DNA of 59,682 nucleotides from Spirogloea muscicola (taxonomy: Eukaryota > Streptophyta > Zygnematophyceae > Spirogloeales > Spirogloeaceae): positions 119,656-179,337 of the forward strand of contig WELB01000188.1 in NCBI GenBank assembly GCA_009602725.1. Direction: 5' to 3'. This document shows, piece after piece, positions 12,651 through 28,606 of this stretch; position 1 is the stretch's first letter; the number at the start of each line of letters is the position of its first letter. Position numbers and translations under genes: made by a program. The notes beneath the pieces are model-generated. The model did not search any database and had not been told where the DNA came from. It saw nothing but the letters and a program-made list of their open reading frames with translations.

Positions 12651-15600
12651 ATGCAAGGGCTCCCCCCATTGCTCACGGACTGCACAGCGTGCTCACAAAT
12701 ACTCTCTGCCATTCCCGGAGCTGGACGTGTAAGCTCATCTTCAGGCTTGCCTACTCGAGGCAACAGTGATGCAGGTACGTGCTGATGAACAGCATTGTTG
12801 AGTCATCATTGCAAGTATCAGGTCTGGTCCTGCTGCTTAGCCTGAGATGGAGTAGAAATCGTACCTACAGAGTAGCCATGAGATCTGGTCTCTTTCTTAG
12901 GGTATATCTTTTCCTGAGACTGGGGTCTTGGTAGGTTTTACCTCATACGTTGTTGGCTTGATCTGCTAGTGTATGCCAAGGCTCACAGGGCCAAGACACC
13001 CGGTAAAGGCAATCCATAGCTCAGCTACAAGCTGTGTGCATGGCACCGCAGTCTCACAGATCACGTGGCAGTCGCGCTTCAGCTGGCTTGCGCCTCATCT
13101 CCTCATCATCCTCATAGCTGGATACTCAGACACATGGCTCTCCCATGCTATACTTTGTGGTGACTTATGGTACATGGCACGACACAGCACTGAGAATCTG
13201 ATGTCTTGCAATTTCTAGCTTTTACAGTTCAGCCGCATGCTTAAAGTTGAACATGTAGGACAAGACTAGGATGCCGACAGTAAGACAGCTGCATTTATCT
13301 TTCAACTAGCCCCAACAAACCTCAGAGTTGTTTGACTGCATATACTTCTCATAGTGCACCTTTGTCATTTTCATTCAGGCTGCTCCTACCATATGCAATT
13401 GTAGTTTTCATCACTATTGCAGCTTATGTCATCACAGCAGGATCATCGCCAGGGTAAGGTTCATACTTGGGCATCAAATACGCGCCTTTGGCCCGCCGCA
13501 GCGCCGCCGCCGCGTCTGCCTGCTCGCCGCCCTCTACGGCGGCCCCCAGAAAGCTTGCCATACCTTCTGCTCTCGGCCTTGTGATGGCGACTTTCTTTGC
13601 AACTCAGAAGTAGCTCAGACTTCTGTGGTTGCTGGCCATATTGATTACCACTAGCCCTCTATGGAACAGCCCTTATTCAAATGCGATTGATGAGTGGTCT
13701 TTGCAGATATGTACAGGAGATACAGGAAGCACTGCAAGCAGAGACTGCCAGACCCAATCCTACATTAAGTCCGTTGGGCAGGTACATAGCAACAGGTTTA
13801 TTTCGTCTATCACAGTAGGTCATGTGTACTGCACGATAAAGGAACATCGAGGGAGATGGCTGATAAAACTAGCTCTGGCAGGTTGCATCTGTTGAGCTGA
13901 TAGTAAAGCAGACTTCTAGCATCTTGGGTTGTGTAAGTCTATGCCACTGAGTACTGCAACAAAGGACTGCAATCTGACAGGGCCGACATGTGGCGAGCAT
14001 GGCTTCAGGCAAACGTCGCTGGTTGTATCCAAGCCAGATGGTTACCTTCTCCGTGCTGACGAAGATCGCCTCAGCGCCCCACCATTGAGCAGCACAGATG
14101 AGTTAAGCAGTGGCGGGAGTCTGAACACTTCAAGCCCCGCAAACGAGGAGGATAGTCAGCAACCAACAGAGAGTGGACCATCAGAAAGGACCCCCCTCCT
14201 GGCATCATCTGAAGGAAAGAACAAGGACCAGCCCGTCAACAAACACCTGCAATCCCACATGAACGGGAGTCTTAGGCGTATAGACAGGTTATTGCTCCTA
14301 TTAAATTTCTGTCATACTGGCATACAGATGAGGAAGTTTGTCACAAACATCTGTATCGGCCGCCATCATCTTGCATTTCAGAAGTACTCTGGATGACTCG
14401 GCTTTTCTCATGCAGTCCTGCGCCTGCTTTCTGAAATGTCTGCCTCGACTTTTGTTGTTTATCTTTCTTCTCCAGCAACCGGAGATGCCCTTACTGCGAG
14501 GTATGGCAGGTAAGCAAGGTGCATCTGAAAATTAGACAGTGGTGATTGGCATGTATTTGGCCTATATCAAGTTTTATGCTTACAAGCAATATCTGCTATC
14601 TGCTATCTGATTGCTGCCTACTGAGAATCCTGTTGCTGGCCTTCTGCAGCCTTTCAGGACAAAGCATTGTCACGATTGTGACAAGTGCGTGTTGAAGTTT
14701 GACCACCACTGCTTCTGGGTTGGGACGTGTGTTGGGCAGCGCAACCACTGCCGATTCTGGTGAGCCTGTACTGGATGAAAGTCCTTCCTTTGCCCTTCTT
14801 CTCATCACAGTAGTTTGCAATAGCACAGCTGCAAATCTTGAGCATGGCTAAAGTGCGCGACATATGCCCAAAAGAAACGCAATCAACAAGAACATACTGC
14901 TGATTAGTGCCACCGCTTTCAACAAGGCTGTCAGGTGCTCCTTACTTCACACGTAACAACTGTATGAAGGGCTTTTGTGGCCTCAGGTGGTACCTCTTTT
15001 TTGAGACAATGCTGGTGACGTGGACTTTTGTCATACAATTATCAGCGCTTCATTGGAAGCACAGCTTCAACTGGTGGTATGATGACCCTGCTTTCCAGGC
15101 TCCTGGGGAGGCTGATGGGCAGCAAACAGTGTTCTTTCTTTCGTAGTTACACGTTGCAGCTATACAATATCTGCCCTGCTTCCGTCTTCAAATCAGAGGT
15201 CATGAGATTGACGCATGTCTTCTACATGTCATCAATGGCTTGCTGTGCAGCGTTTTCTATTTAACACTTGTGTAGATTGTGTACTTGTGGCTCATGTCAA
15301 TGCAATGTACGGCTTTTTTGATTGCCAGGACCATCCGCAACATATTGGCCTTGGTCAATCTTGTTCTGTTATTTGCTATCGGAAGCTTCCTCATTATTCT
15401 CCTCTTCTTCCATTCGTGAGCTACCCGAGTTCTGCCCATTCTCTAGCAAAGCTACACCATGCTTGCTTAGCCACTTGAGCTTGCTGATTTTCTTCCTGGC
15501 CTGGTACAGTGGTGTAAATATACCTGAATTGAAGGGTAGGTATATTTTGTCGCAGATATTTAGCTATTACAAATCAGACCACCTATGAGAGGACAAGAAA

Positions 15601-16013
15601 GAAGAGGATAGCCTATCTAAGGTCTGCTCACCCTCCCTAAGGATCACTGTGAAGTTCATGTACTCAGTAACCTTACCACTGTGCACAAGCCAATAGAGCC
15701 TGGAAAGGCTAATTGACGAGATGTATGACTTTTGGTTTTGCAAGCAGTATGAGTCGCATTGCCGTGTTCCGAGTTGCATCTTGCTCAAGCGGAGCAGCTT
15801 GCAGTATTACAATTGTAATGCTCCAGCAATTGCTGTCGCAGGACTGTGCCTGATGGTGTGCATCCCTTCAGCAAGGGCTGCTGGACCAACTTGCACATCT
15901 TCTGCGTAATGTCAAGCGACGTGTTTCCCGTCTACGAAATGCCAACAATGCGCGAGATGGAGGCTCGGGCAACTAAAGGGGGCAGTTGCTGGAGCTGTTC
16001 GGATTGCTGCTGA
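12651..16013 (+). CDS. DHHC-type protein S-acyltransferase (palmitoyltransferase), PAT10-like
   Basis: Transfers palmitate to cysteines of membrane-associated proteins; in plants PAT10 relatives act at Golgi and tonoplast. Ten exons: 12651-12774, 13052-13169, 13379-13453, 14009-14287, 14476-14509, 14650-14759, 14987-15076, 15329-15415, 15556-15621 and 15842-16013. They sum to 1155 bp in continuous phase, 384 residues. Features in order: two N-terminal membrane segments around [11 protein letters not shown] and [17 protein letters not shown], the SSPG turn, a polar insert of about 90 residues, the Cys-rich domain [15 protein letters not shown] with catalytic DHHC, two more membrane segments, the family motif NQTTYE, and a C-terminus with VHPFSKG and Cys-Cys at the end. 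The ATG at 12651 is chosen because it joins in phase with exon 2; the first 40 residues have no homology that I can see. Confidence 0.93.
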
Positions 16014-17199
16014 TGATGATTGACTGTCTATGCAGAGAGACGTCGCGAGATCGGCGAGATCGATGTAGAGAGGTCCTGGTTGTCAGCCTTCCCGGAGTGT
16101 ATGCCCAGATTATGCAGCCTAGTGGTAGACTGTGAATGGCAGACAAGACTAGCTATTCTGAAGCCAGCAGTCTGACCAATGGGGCTGGGCTGGACTACAG
16201 GCTTGTACTTTCGTGAGCTCGTTAGGTCTTGCCTTGTATGAGCAGGTTTCCCAACCTGCTTGGCATTCTGACGCCCAGCTCTGGTTGTTTTTCCTGGCGG
16301 GCTTTCACAAGAAAGCCCGCCAGGACAGCCCGCTGCGCATAATTAGATTTTGCTATCACAGAGAAGAAGTGCGTGTGGGTGGATGAAAGAGGATGTTGGG
16401 AAGGGCGGCAGGAAGCAAGAGAGTGAGGACAGGCAGGAAGGACGGAAGGAGGGCTGGAGGGCATCTGCCTTGTGAAGAGCTGGCTCGATGGTCACAAAGC
16501 ATACTCTTCGCTAGTGGCTTCCATACACTGTGACAGTGTTAGACTATGGGACGGAGGAGGAGGCTTCGCCAGTACTCTTGACACTGCGGGACGTGGTCAA
16601 CATGAGAAGGTGCGGTCCTGCAGGGCAGGGACCCGCGAGATGTCGCCCCGGGGGTGGAAAAGAAGAAAGAGCTCGCCCATAGAGAAGAGGGACTGGCAAA
16701 GCCAGCCCAAACAAGAATGGACAATGTCCAAAGCCAAAGAAAGAGGAGCCGGCAAAAGGACTTCACCACAAAACACTGCAGAACACACAGACGATGCAGA
16801 GGGAAAGCTCAGTACCCACGGAGAAGAAGGCACCAAGAAGAAGGCACGCCGCTGAGACCCAGAGGTAGCAGCCAAAGCGCGGCCTGCCCGCCAGCGCACG
16901 GCGTGAGCCTGGGGCCGTTGGGAAGGACACGTGGATAGTCGCATGCGGAAGGCCACTACGTAGGGGTCTCCTGACCCGACCGATCCTTCGCAGCCGAGCT
17001 CCATGGCGCCGTCGCGAGCGCCGCCGCGATTGCCGCCACGATCGCAGCCGCCGCCGCCGGCGGCGGCAGCGGCGGTGGCGCGAGCGCNATCGTTGAACGG
17101 CAGAACAAGTGTCGCCTACCCCGCGCCGTCGGGCAGCCATCCCCGAACCTACCTCCGCACGCCACCTGCCCCCACGCCGCCGCCGCAGCCGCCGCCGCC
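16014..17199. other. Intergenic region with hairpin repeat and GC-rich 5' flank
   Basis: The stretch downstream of the S-acyltransferase holds nothing recognisable up to about 16650. A hairpin repeat copy occupies roughly 16660-16890. From about 16980 the DNA becomes very GC-rich with CCG/GGC runs and a single N at 17088, which looks like the 5' flank of the cyclophilin-like exon. Confidence 0.55.
16660..16890 (+). repeat. Dispersed hairpin repeat, near full-length copy
   Basis: Shows the modules in order: head GCTCGCCCATAGAGAAGAGG, foldback GACTGGCAAAGCCAGCCC, palindrome GGACAATGTCC, a middle stretch with CACTGCAGAACACACAGACG, a degenerate CTCAGTA box, and the tail GAGACCCAGAGG. It resembles the copy at 33693-33985 and, on the other strand, the insertion at 46324-46515. 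It lies directly upstream of the cyclophilin exon and sterol desaturase. Confidence 0.75.
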
Positions 17200-17268
17200 A
17201 TGGCCAACCCGCGCGTCTTCTTCGACATGACCATCGGCGGCCGGCCCGCCGGCCGTATCACCATGGAG
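17200..17268 (+). other. Orphan cyclophilin first exon
   Basis: From an ATG preceded by GCCGCC, 23 codons read MANPRVFFDMTIGGRPAGRI followed by TME, then a GT donor. This is the canonical N-terminus of a cytosolic cyclophilin (peptidyl-prolyl isomerase), where the next residues normally continue L-x-A-D-x-V-P-K-T. I find no continuation of a cyclophilin anywhere downstream in this window. The next recognisable exon belongs to a sterol desaturase. It could be the relic or first exon of a broken gene, a captured exon, or the product of a misjoin at the single N at 17088. Whether it is expressed is unknown. Confidence 0.7.
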
Positions 17269-17341
17269 GTGCGCCCGCCGCCCTCGCCGCCGCCGCCGCG
17301 GCCACGGCTGCCGGGGGACTCCTGGCGGCGGCGCCCTCCAA

Positions 17342-19524
17342 AGGCAGCGCAGAGTACCTGCAGCTCTTCGTGCGCGAGACGCAGGTGCGCGGCCCATCTC
17401 CCGCCATCCCACATGGACGCCCCATGTAAGAAAAGTGGGGCATGTTTCACTGTCACAGGGATTAGGGTCTAGGGTACAGGCTATAGGGTATAGGTTTTAG
17501 GGTATACGTTATTAGGGTTCAGGTTTTAGGGTTTAGGAGGTTTGGATGTTGTTGCCGTAGGAGGTCAGCTGTGGCATTAGGCTTTTGTGTTCAGGGGTTC
17601 TGGGTTCAAGCCGTGGGGTTCAGCGCTGCAATGCTTACAGTGCTGTGCTTAGCTCGCCCCTCCTCCGACCATGGCCTCTGCTGTCACCGTCGGCTGCCCC
17701 GCGATCCAGACGCACTGAGGATAGTCGATAATTCAAAGCTAGGACCCATTTGACCCATGTTGAGTGGGTATCATTCCATCTCCTCTGGCTTCTGTCAGTT
17801 GCCCCGGCTGGCCAGCCAGCGGCTGGCTGACGCCCCAGCGACTTGCACGGCCCTTGGCAGTGGTACAACAATCTCGTGCTCGCGAGATTATTGCCTGCTG
17901 GCGCGCGTGCGGCGCTGCCCCACATGGCACAGACCTGGCTGCGCAACTACCTTGCTGGCCTGCTCGTCTACTTCCTCACTGGTGACGGCCCCCAAGCTCT
18001 GCAACTTTGACTTCTCCTTTGGGACGACTGGTGACCTGGGTCCTCGACGAAGATCAGAGCTCATTATCTCTACATGGTGTATGGTCCGATGAAGTCTTGC
18101 AATTGCGTCGAGGCTTCTGCTCAGCTCTCACCGTGCCCGACTAGAGCAGCTGAGTTGCTAGAAGCAGTGCCTTCAAAGTCCTTCAAAGCTGGCGTGCGCC
18201 GCTGCTCCACAGGCGGGCTGTGGTGTCTGTACATATACCGCCTGCGTGGCCCCCACTTTTTTGCCGCCGGCAGCATGCCCAACGATGAGGCCATCTCCAA
18301 GCAGATTGGCGTGTCAATGTGGTCCATGCCGCTGTATGTGTCGCTGCCCACGCTGTCCGAGTTCCTGATCGAGTCCGGCTGGACAAGGTGCTACTCGGGC
18401 ATCGGCGAGATGGGTGTACCAGCCTACCTCGCCCTGCTCGCAGCGTACCTGCTCTTCGTTGAGTTCGGCATCTATTGGATGCACCGCAGCCTGCATGATG
18501 TGCGGCCCCTCTACCACTGGCTCCATGCCACGCACCACATATACAACAAGCAGAACACGCTCTCGCCCTTTGCAGGTGTGAGGTTCGAGTACTTACGCCC
18601 TCTTGTCATCTTCCGATCTTCCTTCTAGTGGCTTAAGCTTGAGGCCTCCAGGCCTTGAGCCATCTCATTCAGGTTGCTCATCAGGTCAACTCATGACATG
18701 TAGAGCAATGCCGCTGCGCTTGCAATTGCAGTTTCTGTCGGAGCTTAAGCAGCCTGGCTGGAGGCTCCGCAAACGATTGTCATGTGGGGGGCGTTCCACA
18801 TTAATTGTCTGCTTTGATCATGATGAGCAGGGCTGGCGTTCCACCCTCTGGATGGTATCCTTCAGGCATCGCCCCATGTCGTCGCGCTCTTCATCTTCCC
18901 CATGCACCTCTTCACGCATGAGGTCAGGCCAAGTTATTGCTAGCATGTACTCAGCCAGTGATTCATACTCGCATTAGTGTCTAGCATCTTGTTGATCTTC
19001 ACACTAGTCAGCATCTCTGTGGTTTCAATTGCGACTAGGACACTCTATCTTGAATTTGCAGGTATCTACAGCTGATCTACGTGATCAAAAGTAGATAACT
19101 TTTTGCTTCAGTGAGCCAGGGAGCGTACACACATTTTGAAAAGGCTTAGGGCCTAGGATAATTACAGGCTTTGGGTTTTGATGAACCCAGGGCCTCAGGT
19201 TTAGCAGCTTCATCCCCTAGTATTGACTTATGTCAATATTAAAAACGATCTAGACAGTGGCATGCAACTTCTGATGAAGACTGGGTCATGATGAGCGAGC
19301 AGGTGCTGTTGTTCCTGGAGGGCATCTGGACGACCAACATCCACGACAGCATCGATGGCAACGTGTTCCCGGTAATGGGAGCAGGCTATCACACAATCCA
19401 CCACACAACTTACCGCCACAATTACGGCCACTACACCGTGCTCTTTGACTGGCTGTTTGGCACGCTACGAACACCGCCCCGGGATAAGGAGCGGCACGGT
19501 GGCACGACCACAAAGGCCGACTGA
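17342..19524 (+). CDS. Delta7-sterol C5(6)-desaturase (lathosterol oxidase, STE1/ERG3 type)
   Basis: Introduces the C5 double bond of sterols in the ER membrane, using cytochrome b5 and a di-iron centre. Exons: up to 17384, 17861-17981, 18213-18575, 18831-18922 and 19303-19524 (TGA), all in phase, about 275 residues, the family size. It opens with [10 protein letters not shown] joined to [14 protein letters not shown], matching plant STE1 order, then [17 protein letters not shown]. The three histidine boxes are complete: HRSLH, HATHH and HTIHH, with FGIYWMH and [15 protein letters not shown]. The start codon is unresolved because the frame upstream of 17342 has no ATG. The cyclophilin exon at 17200-17268 can join in frame only at 17364, which would skip the conserved EYLQ. 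Intron 1 holds a telomere-like tract. Confidence 0.93.
17459..17540 (+). repeat. Degenerate telomere-like (TTTAGGG-type) tract inside an intron
   Basis: About 80 bases made of imperfect AGGG units, such as TAGGGTCTAGGG, TATAGGGTATAGG and TTTTAGGGTTTAGG. The last units match the plant and green-algal telomere heptamer. It lies in the first desaturase intron, just after the orphan cyclophilin exon. Confidence 0.75.
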
Positions 19525-20600
19525 CGCTGCCTCTGCAGCTGATTCGTCTGAATCTCTGTGGAGCATGGCCACACAAGGCCGCTCTGCTGATCAGCAGTAC
19601 AGATTCTTAACCCTGCTGCCTTCGCTACCAGCGATGGTGTGCAACTCTAACCACCTCCCTCAAGTGAGAGGGCAACGCTTGTAATCATATTCCTCCAGAT
19701 TTCTCGGTTGGTGCTTGGTTGTCATGCAAAGGTGGCAGCAAGCCGGCAGTCCACAGGCTGCCTGTGGCTGCTGGTTGATGCAGGATGAGCTCTTTGTGGC
19801 AGCAGTACCCCTGCACTTTGCTTGAACTCCCAGCTCGAGGAGTCAAGCAAAATGCAAGCAGTACTGTCAAGAAGTTCAAGAACGTTGTAGTCACTTGCTC
19901 ACAAGGGGCACTGAAGTTGCACGGCAAAACTTCACAACTCTAACTTGCAGTAAGCGACATAACAGCGTAATGCATCCGGAGCTTCTCACAGCGGCCCTTA
20001 GCTTGGTGACATATGGAACTCGTATGCTCCAGTGTTACCACCAGTCGACTTGAAATGATAGCACAAGACAGAAGCAAGCACTGTGACTCCGTCGTACACA
20101 GCATAGCTTGGCACTTTTCCAAGGCATATGCAAAGCAAAATTGGGCTCTCGTCAAGCATTGTGACATCCATCGTATAAAGCTTGGGAGATTTCCAAAGCA
20201 AATCGAAATTGGGCCCTCGTCAAGCATTGTGACATCCGTCGTATACAGCATAGCTTGGAGATTATCCAAAGCATATTCAAACCAAAATTGGGTTCTCAAA
20301 TGGTTGCTTTAAATGTGAACTCGAGCAGCCAGCTAAGCAAGACTGCTGTGATGGACGAGGCAGCGGGCAGGGTCTGCTGCCTCCTACTTCCCGCATAAAT
20401 GGCCCAGCGTGTTAATCAGCTGGTGCAACTAAGCTCTGGACGTGAGGCACCTTGGTGACTCTGCAGCCACAAGCTGCCAGCAGCAACTACGTCTGGAAAA
20501 AGATATATATCCACGCCTGGGCTTGGCAGCCCAGACCAGTGCAGCTGATGAAGCTGTAATAGGCATTAGAGCTACCAAGGTGAAGCTATAGTAGCGCGGC
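19525..20600. other. Intergenic region between convergent desaturase and GDH genes
   Basis: Contains the tandem array at 20075-20297 and otherwise no recognisable gene, transposon or RNA. It should include the 3' UTRs of both neighbours. Confidence 0.55.
20075..20297. repeat. Three-copy tandem repeat, units of about 68-78 bp
   Basis: Units start at about 20075, 20153 and 20221, each opening with CAAGCAYTGTGAC and closing with a version of AAATTGGGCTCTC. Shared inner words are TCCGTCGTA, AGCTTGG and TTCCAAAGCA. The middle unit has lost about 9 bp. The units touch directly with no spacers, so this is a minisatellite-like array rather than a CRISPR. Confidence 0.8.
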
Positions 20601-25443
<4,843 letters not shown>

Positions 25444-28148
25444 GCCGGGCGCCCGCGCACGCCAGTGGCCTCCAGTGCCCTGGCCGCGGCGGCGGCGGCG
25501 GCGGCGGNTTCACATCGTACCCATTAATGGCTGACCTAACACAAGTTCGATCACGTCTCACCGTGCGATGTCACATCGAAAGCTCGCCAAGAGCCGCACC
25601 CCCACCTCCCGCTACACGTCACAGATAGGCTGCTGCAGTGGGAATGCTTTCGGCCCGCCAGCGATGCTTTCCTGCACGCTGACTTGGCGAGCCCAGCCCC
25701 CGCGGCGCCGCTCTCGTCGGATGGTGCTGCCGTTAAAGCGAGGGAGGTTGCCGTCACGTCAGGCGGTTCCTCCGGCGTCGCGACGCGTGTCCGAGGGTGG
25801 GCCGATACAACCCGCACCGCGGAACACCGGCACGACGGCCCCAAGAAGCCAGTGCCCCCCACTACGAGAGAGAGACTACTTTCAGTGAGGATGGCCGCTC
25901 AGTAAGTACTATCCAGCAGTCGCAAGTCGAAGTAACGAGCAGCCCAAAAGGTGGAAGGAGGACGAGGCGAGTGCCGTGAAAAGCTAGCCCACAAAAGAGT
26001 GAAACAAGGTCCAAAGGGGGAAGAAGTGGCTCTTCCAAAGGGGGCGAGGGCTGTGAAAAGCCAGCCCGACAAGGTTCGAAGGGGCCAAAAGCGCTGTCTC
26101 GGAACTGGGGTAGGACTGGTAGTCTTTCGGATCTGCGGCTCCTCACTCGTCATTATTGAGTGATGCATCCTACCGGGAAGGCTTTGGGAAAGCGCTTTTC
26201 GGCTTCTTCGGCTGTCAATATTTTCGGAAAGCTGTTCACAGCCCTGGCCCCCTTTGGGAGACGCTTTCTTTCTTCCCACAGGAGAAGAAAATTTCTTCCA
26301 GTAGAGAGGCGATGGCTGCTGTGATAGGCACAGCTATCGCGCCTTTCTCGGACAGAAGAAGACTCTTCCAGAAGTAAAGAAAAGAGTTTCGTGTATTTGA
26401 TTGAAAAAACGAAGGCCAAATGGCCAAGTACACACGCAAGCACATCTAGAGACCTACATAACCAACAGCAGATTGACCCGCTCAATAACCACGGGTCAAA
26501 AAACATAAAGGTCGCTAATCGATGCCTGAATACTAGATAGATGTCCGATATGAAGCCCTTCTGCCACCAACTAGAGCTCGCCCAGCTTTCTGGTGCAAAG
26601 CATTAGCCTGAGCACGCAGACGAGGGCGATGGCGCGGAAACAACACGAATGCTCTCATAGACAGCCACAAGGCTGGAATATTGAGAGAAGTGGCACTCCC
26701 AATGGGGGCAAGGGCTGTGAAAAGCCAGCCCGAAAAGAATTGACGAACGTTCGAAGGGGCCAGATGACGGAGGGGCCTAAAAAGCTCTAAGCAGCTACGA
26801 AGGGGCCTGAAGATGCTGTTAGAACCGGGAAGGATGGACCACTCAGTGTAAGAGCAAGCTCGGCCAGATTAACTGGTGGCTGGGAGAGGCCAGCCCAAAA
26901 GAATGGACACAGTAAGGAGTAAGGAGTGAGGAGCCTCAAATCCGACAAACCAGCTGCCGGAAAACTATCCATCCCCCTGCCGAAAGCCTGAGGCCGCGGC
27001 GAGAGCACGGCGGATTATTGGGTTGAGACGTTCTTGTCGTTCTCGTTCGCCCACGGCTGGGTACGGTGGGCCGATCGCAGCGCGAGACGTGGGCTCGGGG
27101 GTTCACGACGCCGCCTCGGGGAAAGCGGCGCGCCCCCGACGGCGGAGGCGGACAACCGGCACCGCGAAAGGGCGGGCGGCGCGGCATGGACCCGGACACG
27201 TGGCGACGCCCCGGCGCCTGCCACGTTGCAGGCGCCGCGCCGAGGTGGCGCGGCTCCTCTGCAGGGATCGGAAGATCGCGATGCCGTCCCTTCATTTGCC
27301 CCCACGTCGCGCCCGACGGGCTGAGTGGCCAGAAGCGCGTCGAGCGGCCGTCTCCTCCAGCCGTGGCCCCCGAGGCGGCCGCGGCAGCGCCCCGCAGAGG
27401 ACGCGCTGGGCCCCCCGCTCGGCGGCCCCGCGCCGCGACAAGCGGCCCACCGCGCCGGGGTCAACCCCGCGGCCCCGGCCCGCCAGCTGTCGCCCGCAGC
27501 GCAGCCCGACTTAGCGAGCGCGCCCGAGAGCCGGCTCCCGAGAGCTTAAGTGCCGCGGGGACGCGGGGGAGCAACCCGCGGCCCCCGCCAAGCCGGGCGG
27601 GGGGGGCCTCGTTGCGGGGCGCACCCCCCTCCCCCTTTCCCCACCCCCCTCTCCGGCGGCCGTCCCTGGCTCAACTCTGGGCCTCTCGCCCCGTGGCCCC
27701 CCCGCCTCCCTCCTCCCGGGCCAAGGGAATCCGCCCCCTTCCTCCTGCCGCGCTGTCGCGCTCGGGCGCGGCCCCGCTCCCTCCCTCCTCCCTCCCTCCT
27801 CCCGTCGCCGCCTCCGGATCCCCGCGAGCCCGCCATTCACCATCCACGCGCCGCCGCCGCCTTGCATGGCCGCCTCGCCGCCACGGCCGCCGCCGCGCCC
27901 CGCGCCATAGCCGCCCCCCTCCGCAGCCGCCGCTGCCGAGGCCTGCGCCGCAGAGCCCCGCGGCGCTCGCTGACACAGCTCGGCCAAGCGGACGGCCGCT
28001 CCGGGCGCCGCGGCGGGCTCAGCAAGCTCCTGCTGGCAGCGAGGGCTTCTGAGCTCGATTTGAGCTCGAGCTCGAGCGCCGAGCTCGCGACGGAGCTGAG
28101 CGGCGGCCCACGTCGGCGATTGCGGCGGCCCGCCCGCGCCGCGAGCTA
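25444..28148. other. Intergenic region: repeat cluster and CpG-rich flank of the YTH gene
   Basis: A CGG run with a single N (25508) sits just upstream of the GDH start. From about 25960 to 26960 hairpin repeats occur in both orientations. From about 27000 to 28148 the DNA is extremely GC-rich, with long overlapping frames on both strands full of Pro, Arg, Gly and Ala. These look like composition artefacts, and the region probably holds the promoter and 5' UTR of the YTH gene. Confidence 0.55.
25960..26960. repeat. Cluster of dispersed hairpin repeats, both orientations
   Basis: Plus-strand copies include the head plus foldback near 26025-26095 (GGGCTGTGAAAAGCCAGCCC, then AAGGTTCGAAGGGGCC) and near 26684-26770, and a shorter copy with GTGGCTGGGAGAGGCCAGCC near 26880. 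Minus-strand pieces include the box near 26130-26165, which reads CGAGTGAGGAGCCGC in reverse complement, and the foldback near 26230-26270. The pieces are nested or truncated, so single element borders are not clear. Confidence 0.75.
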
Positions 28149-28575
28149 ATGTCACAGGAGCAGTGGGAGGAGTACGCGCACAGCATGGGCCAGCGCGACA
28201 CCGCCGACGCGCTGCCGCAGCAGGTGATGCCCGGCCAGTGCCGCACCCGCTCTAGCCGTCGGTTGTCCGGCAGCTGATCAACGTCCCCTGCACCGGTGCC
28301 GGCCATTGGAGGCAGCTGCCTGCGGGCAACTCGGCATCCATCTCGCCTGCCGTGGCCTGACTGACGACAATTGGCAGCAACACGGTGGCACCAGCTGCGA
28401 CAGCCTCTACTAGGTGGCCATTACGTGACCAGGGCTGATGAGAAACTTGTGTTATTACACATCGGCATGGCCTCAGGCGATGTATGGCAGCGGCGGCGGC
28501 GGCGGCGGCGGTGGCGACGGCGACGCCGGCGGCAACCGCGGGCAGCTCTACATCCACCAGTCGCCCGCGGCGGCA

Positions 28576-28606
<31 letters not shown>

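Noticed and set aside
17200-17981. Functional cyclophilin-desaturase fusion protein
   Set aside because: The only in-frame join skips the conserved EYLQ residues of the desaturase, so I list it as a question rather than a gene.
20075-20297. CRISPR-like array
   Set aside because: The units are 68-78 bp, touch without spacers, and the genome is eukaryotic.
26060-26090. tRNA gene suggested by GGTTCGAA
   Set aside because: There is no acceptor stem, anticodon arm or CCA-side pairing around it; it is part of the dispersed repeat.
27066-28155. Long overlapping frames on both strands (over 300 and over 200 codons)
   Set aside because: They are made of Pro, Arg, Gly and Ala with no domain, exist on both strands at once, and follow from the extreme GC content upstream of the YTH gene.
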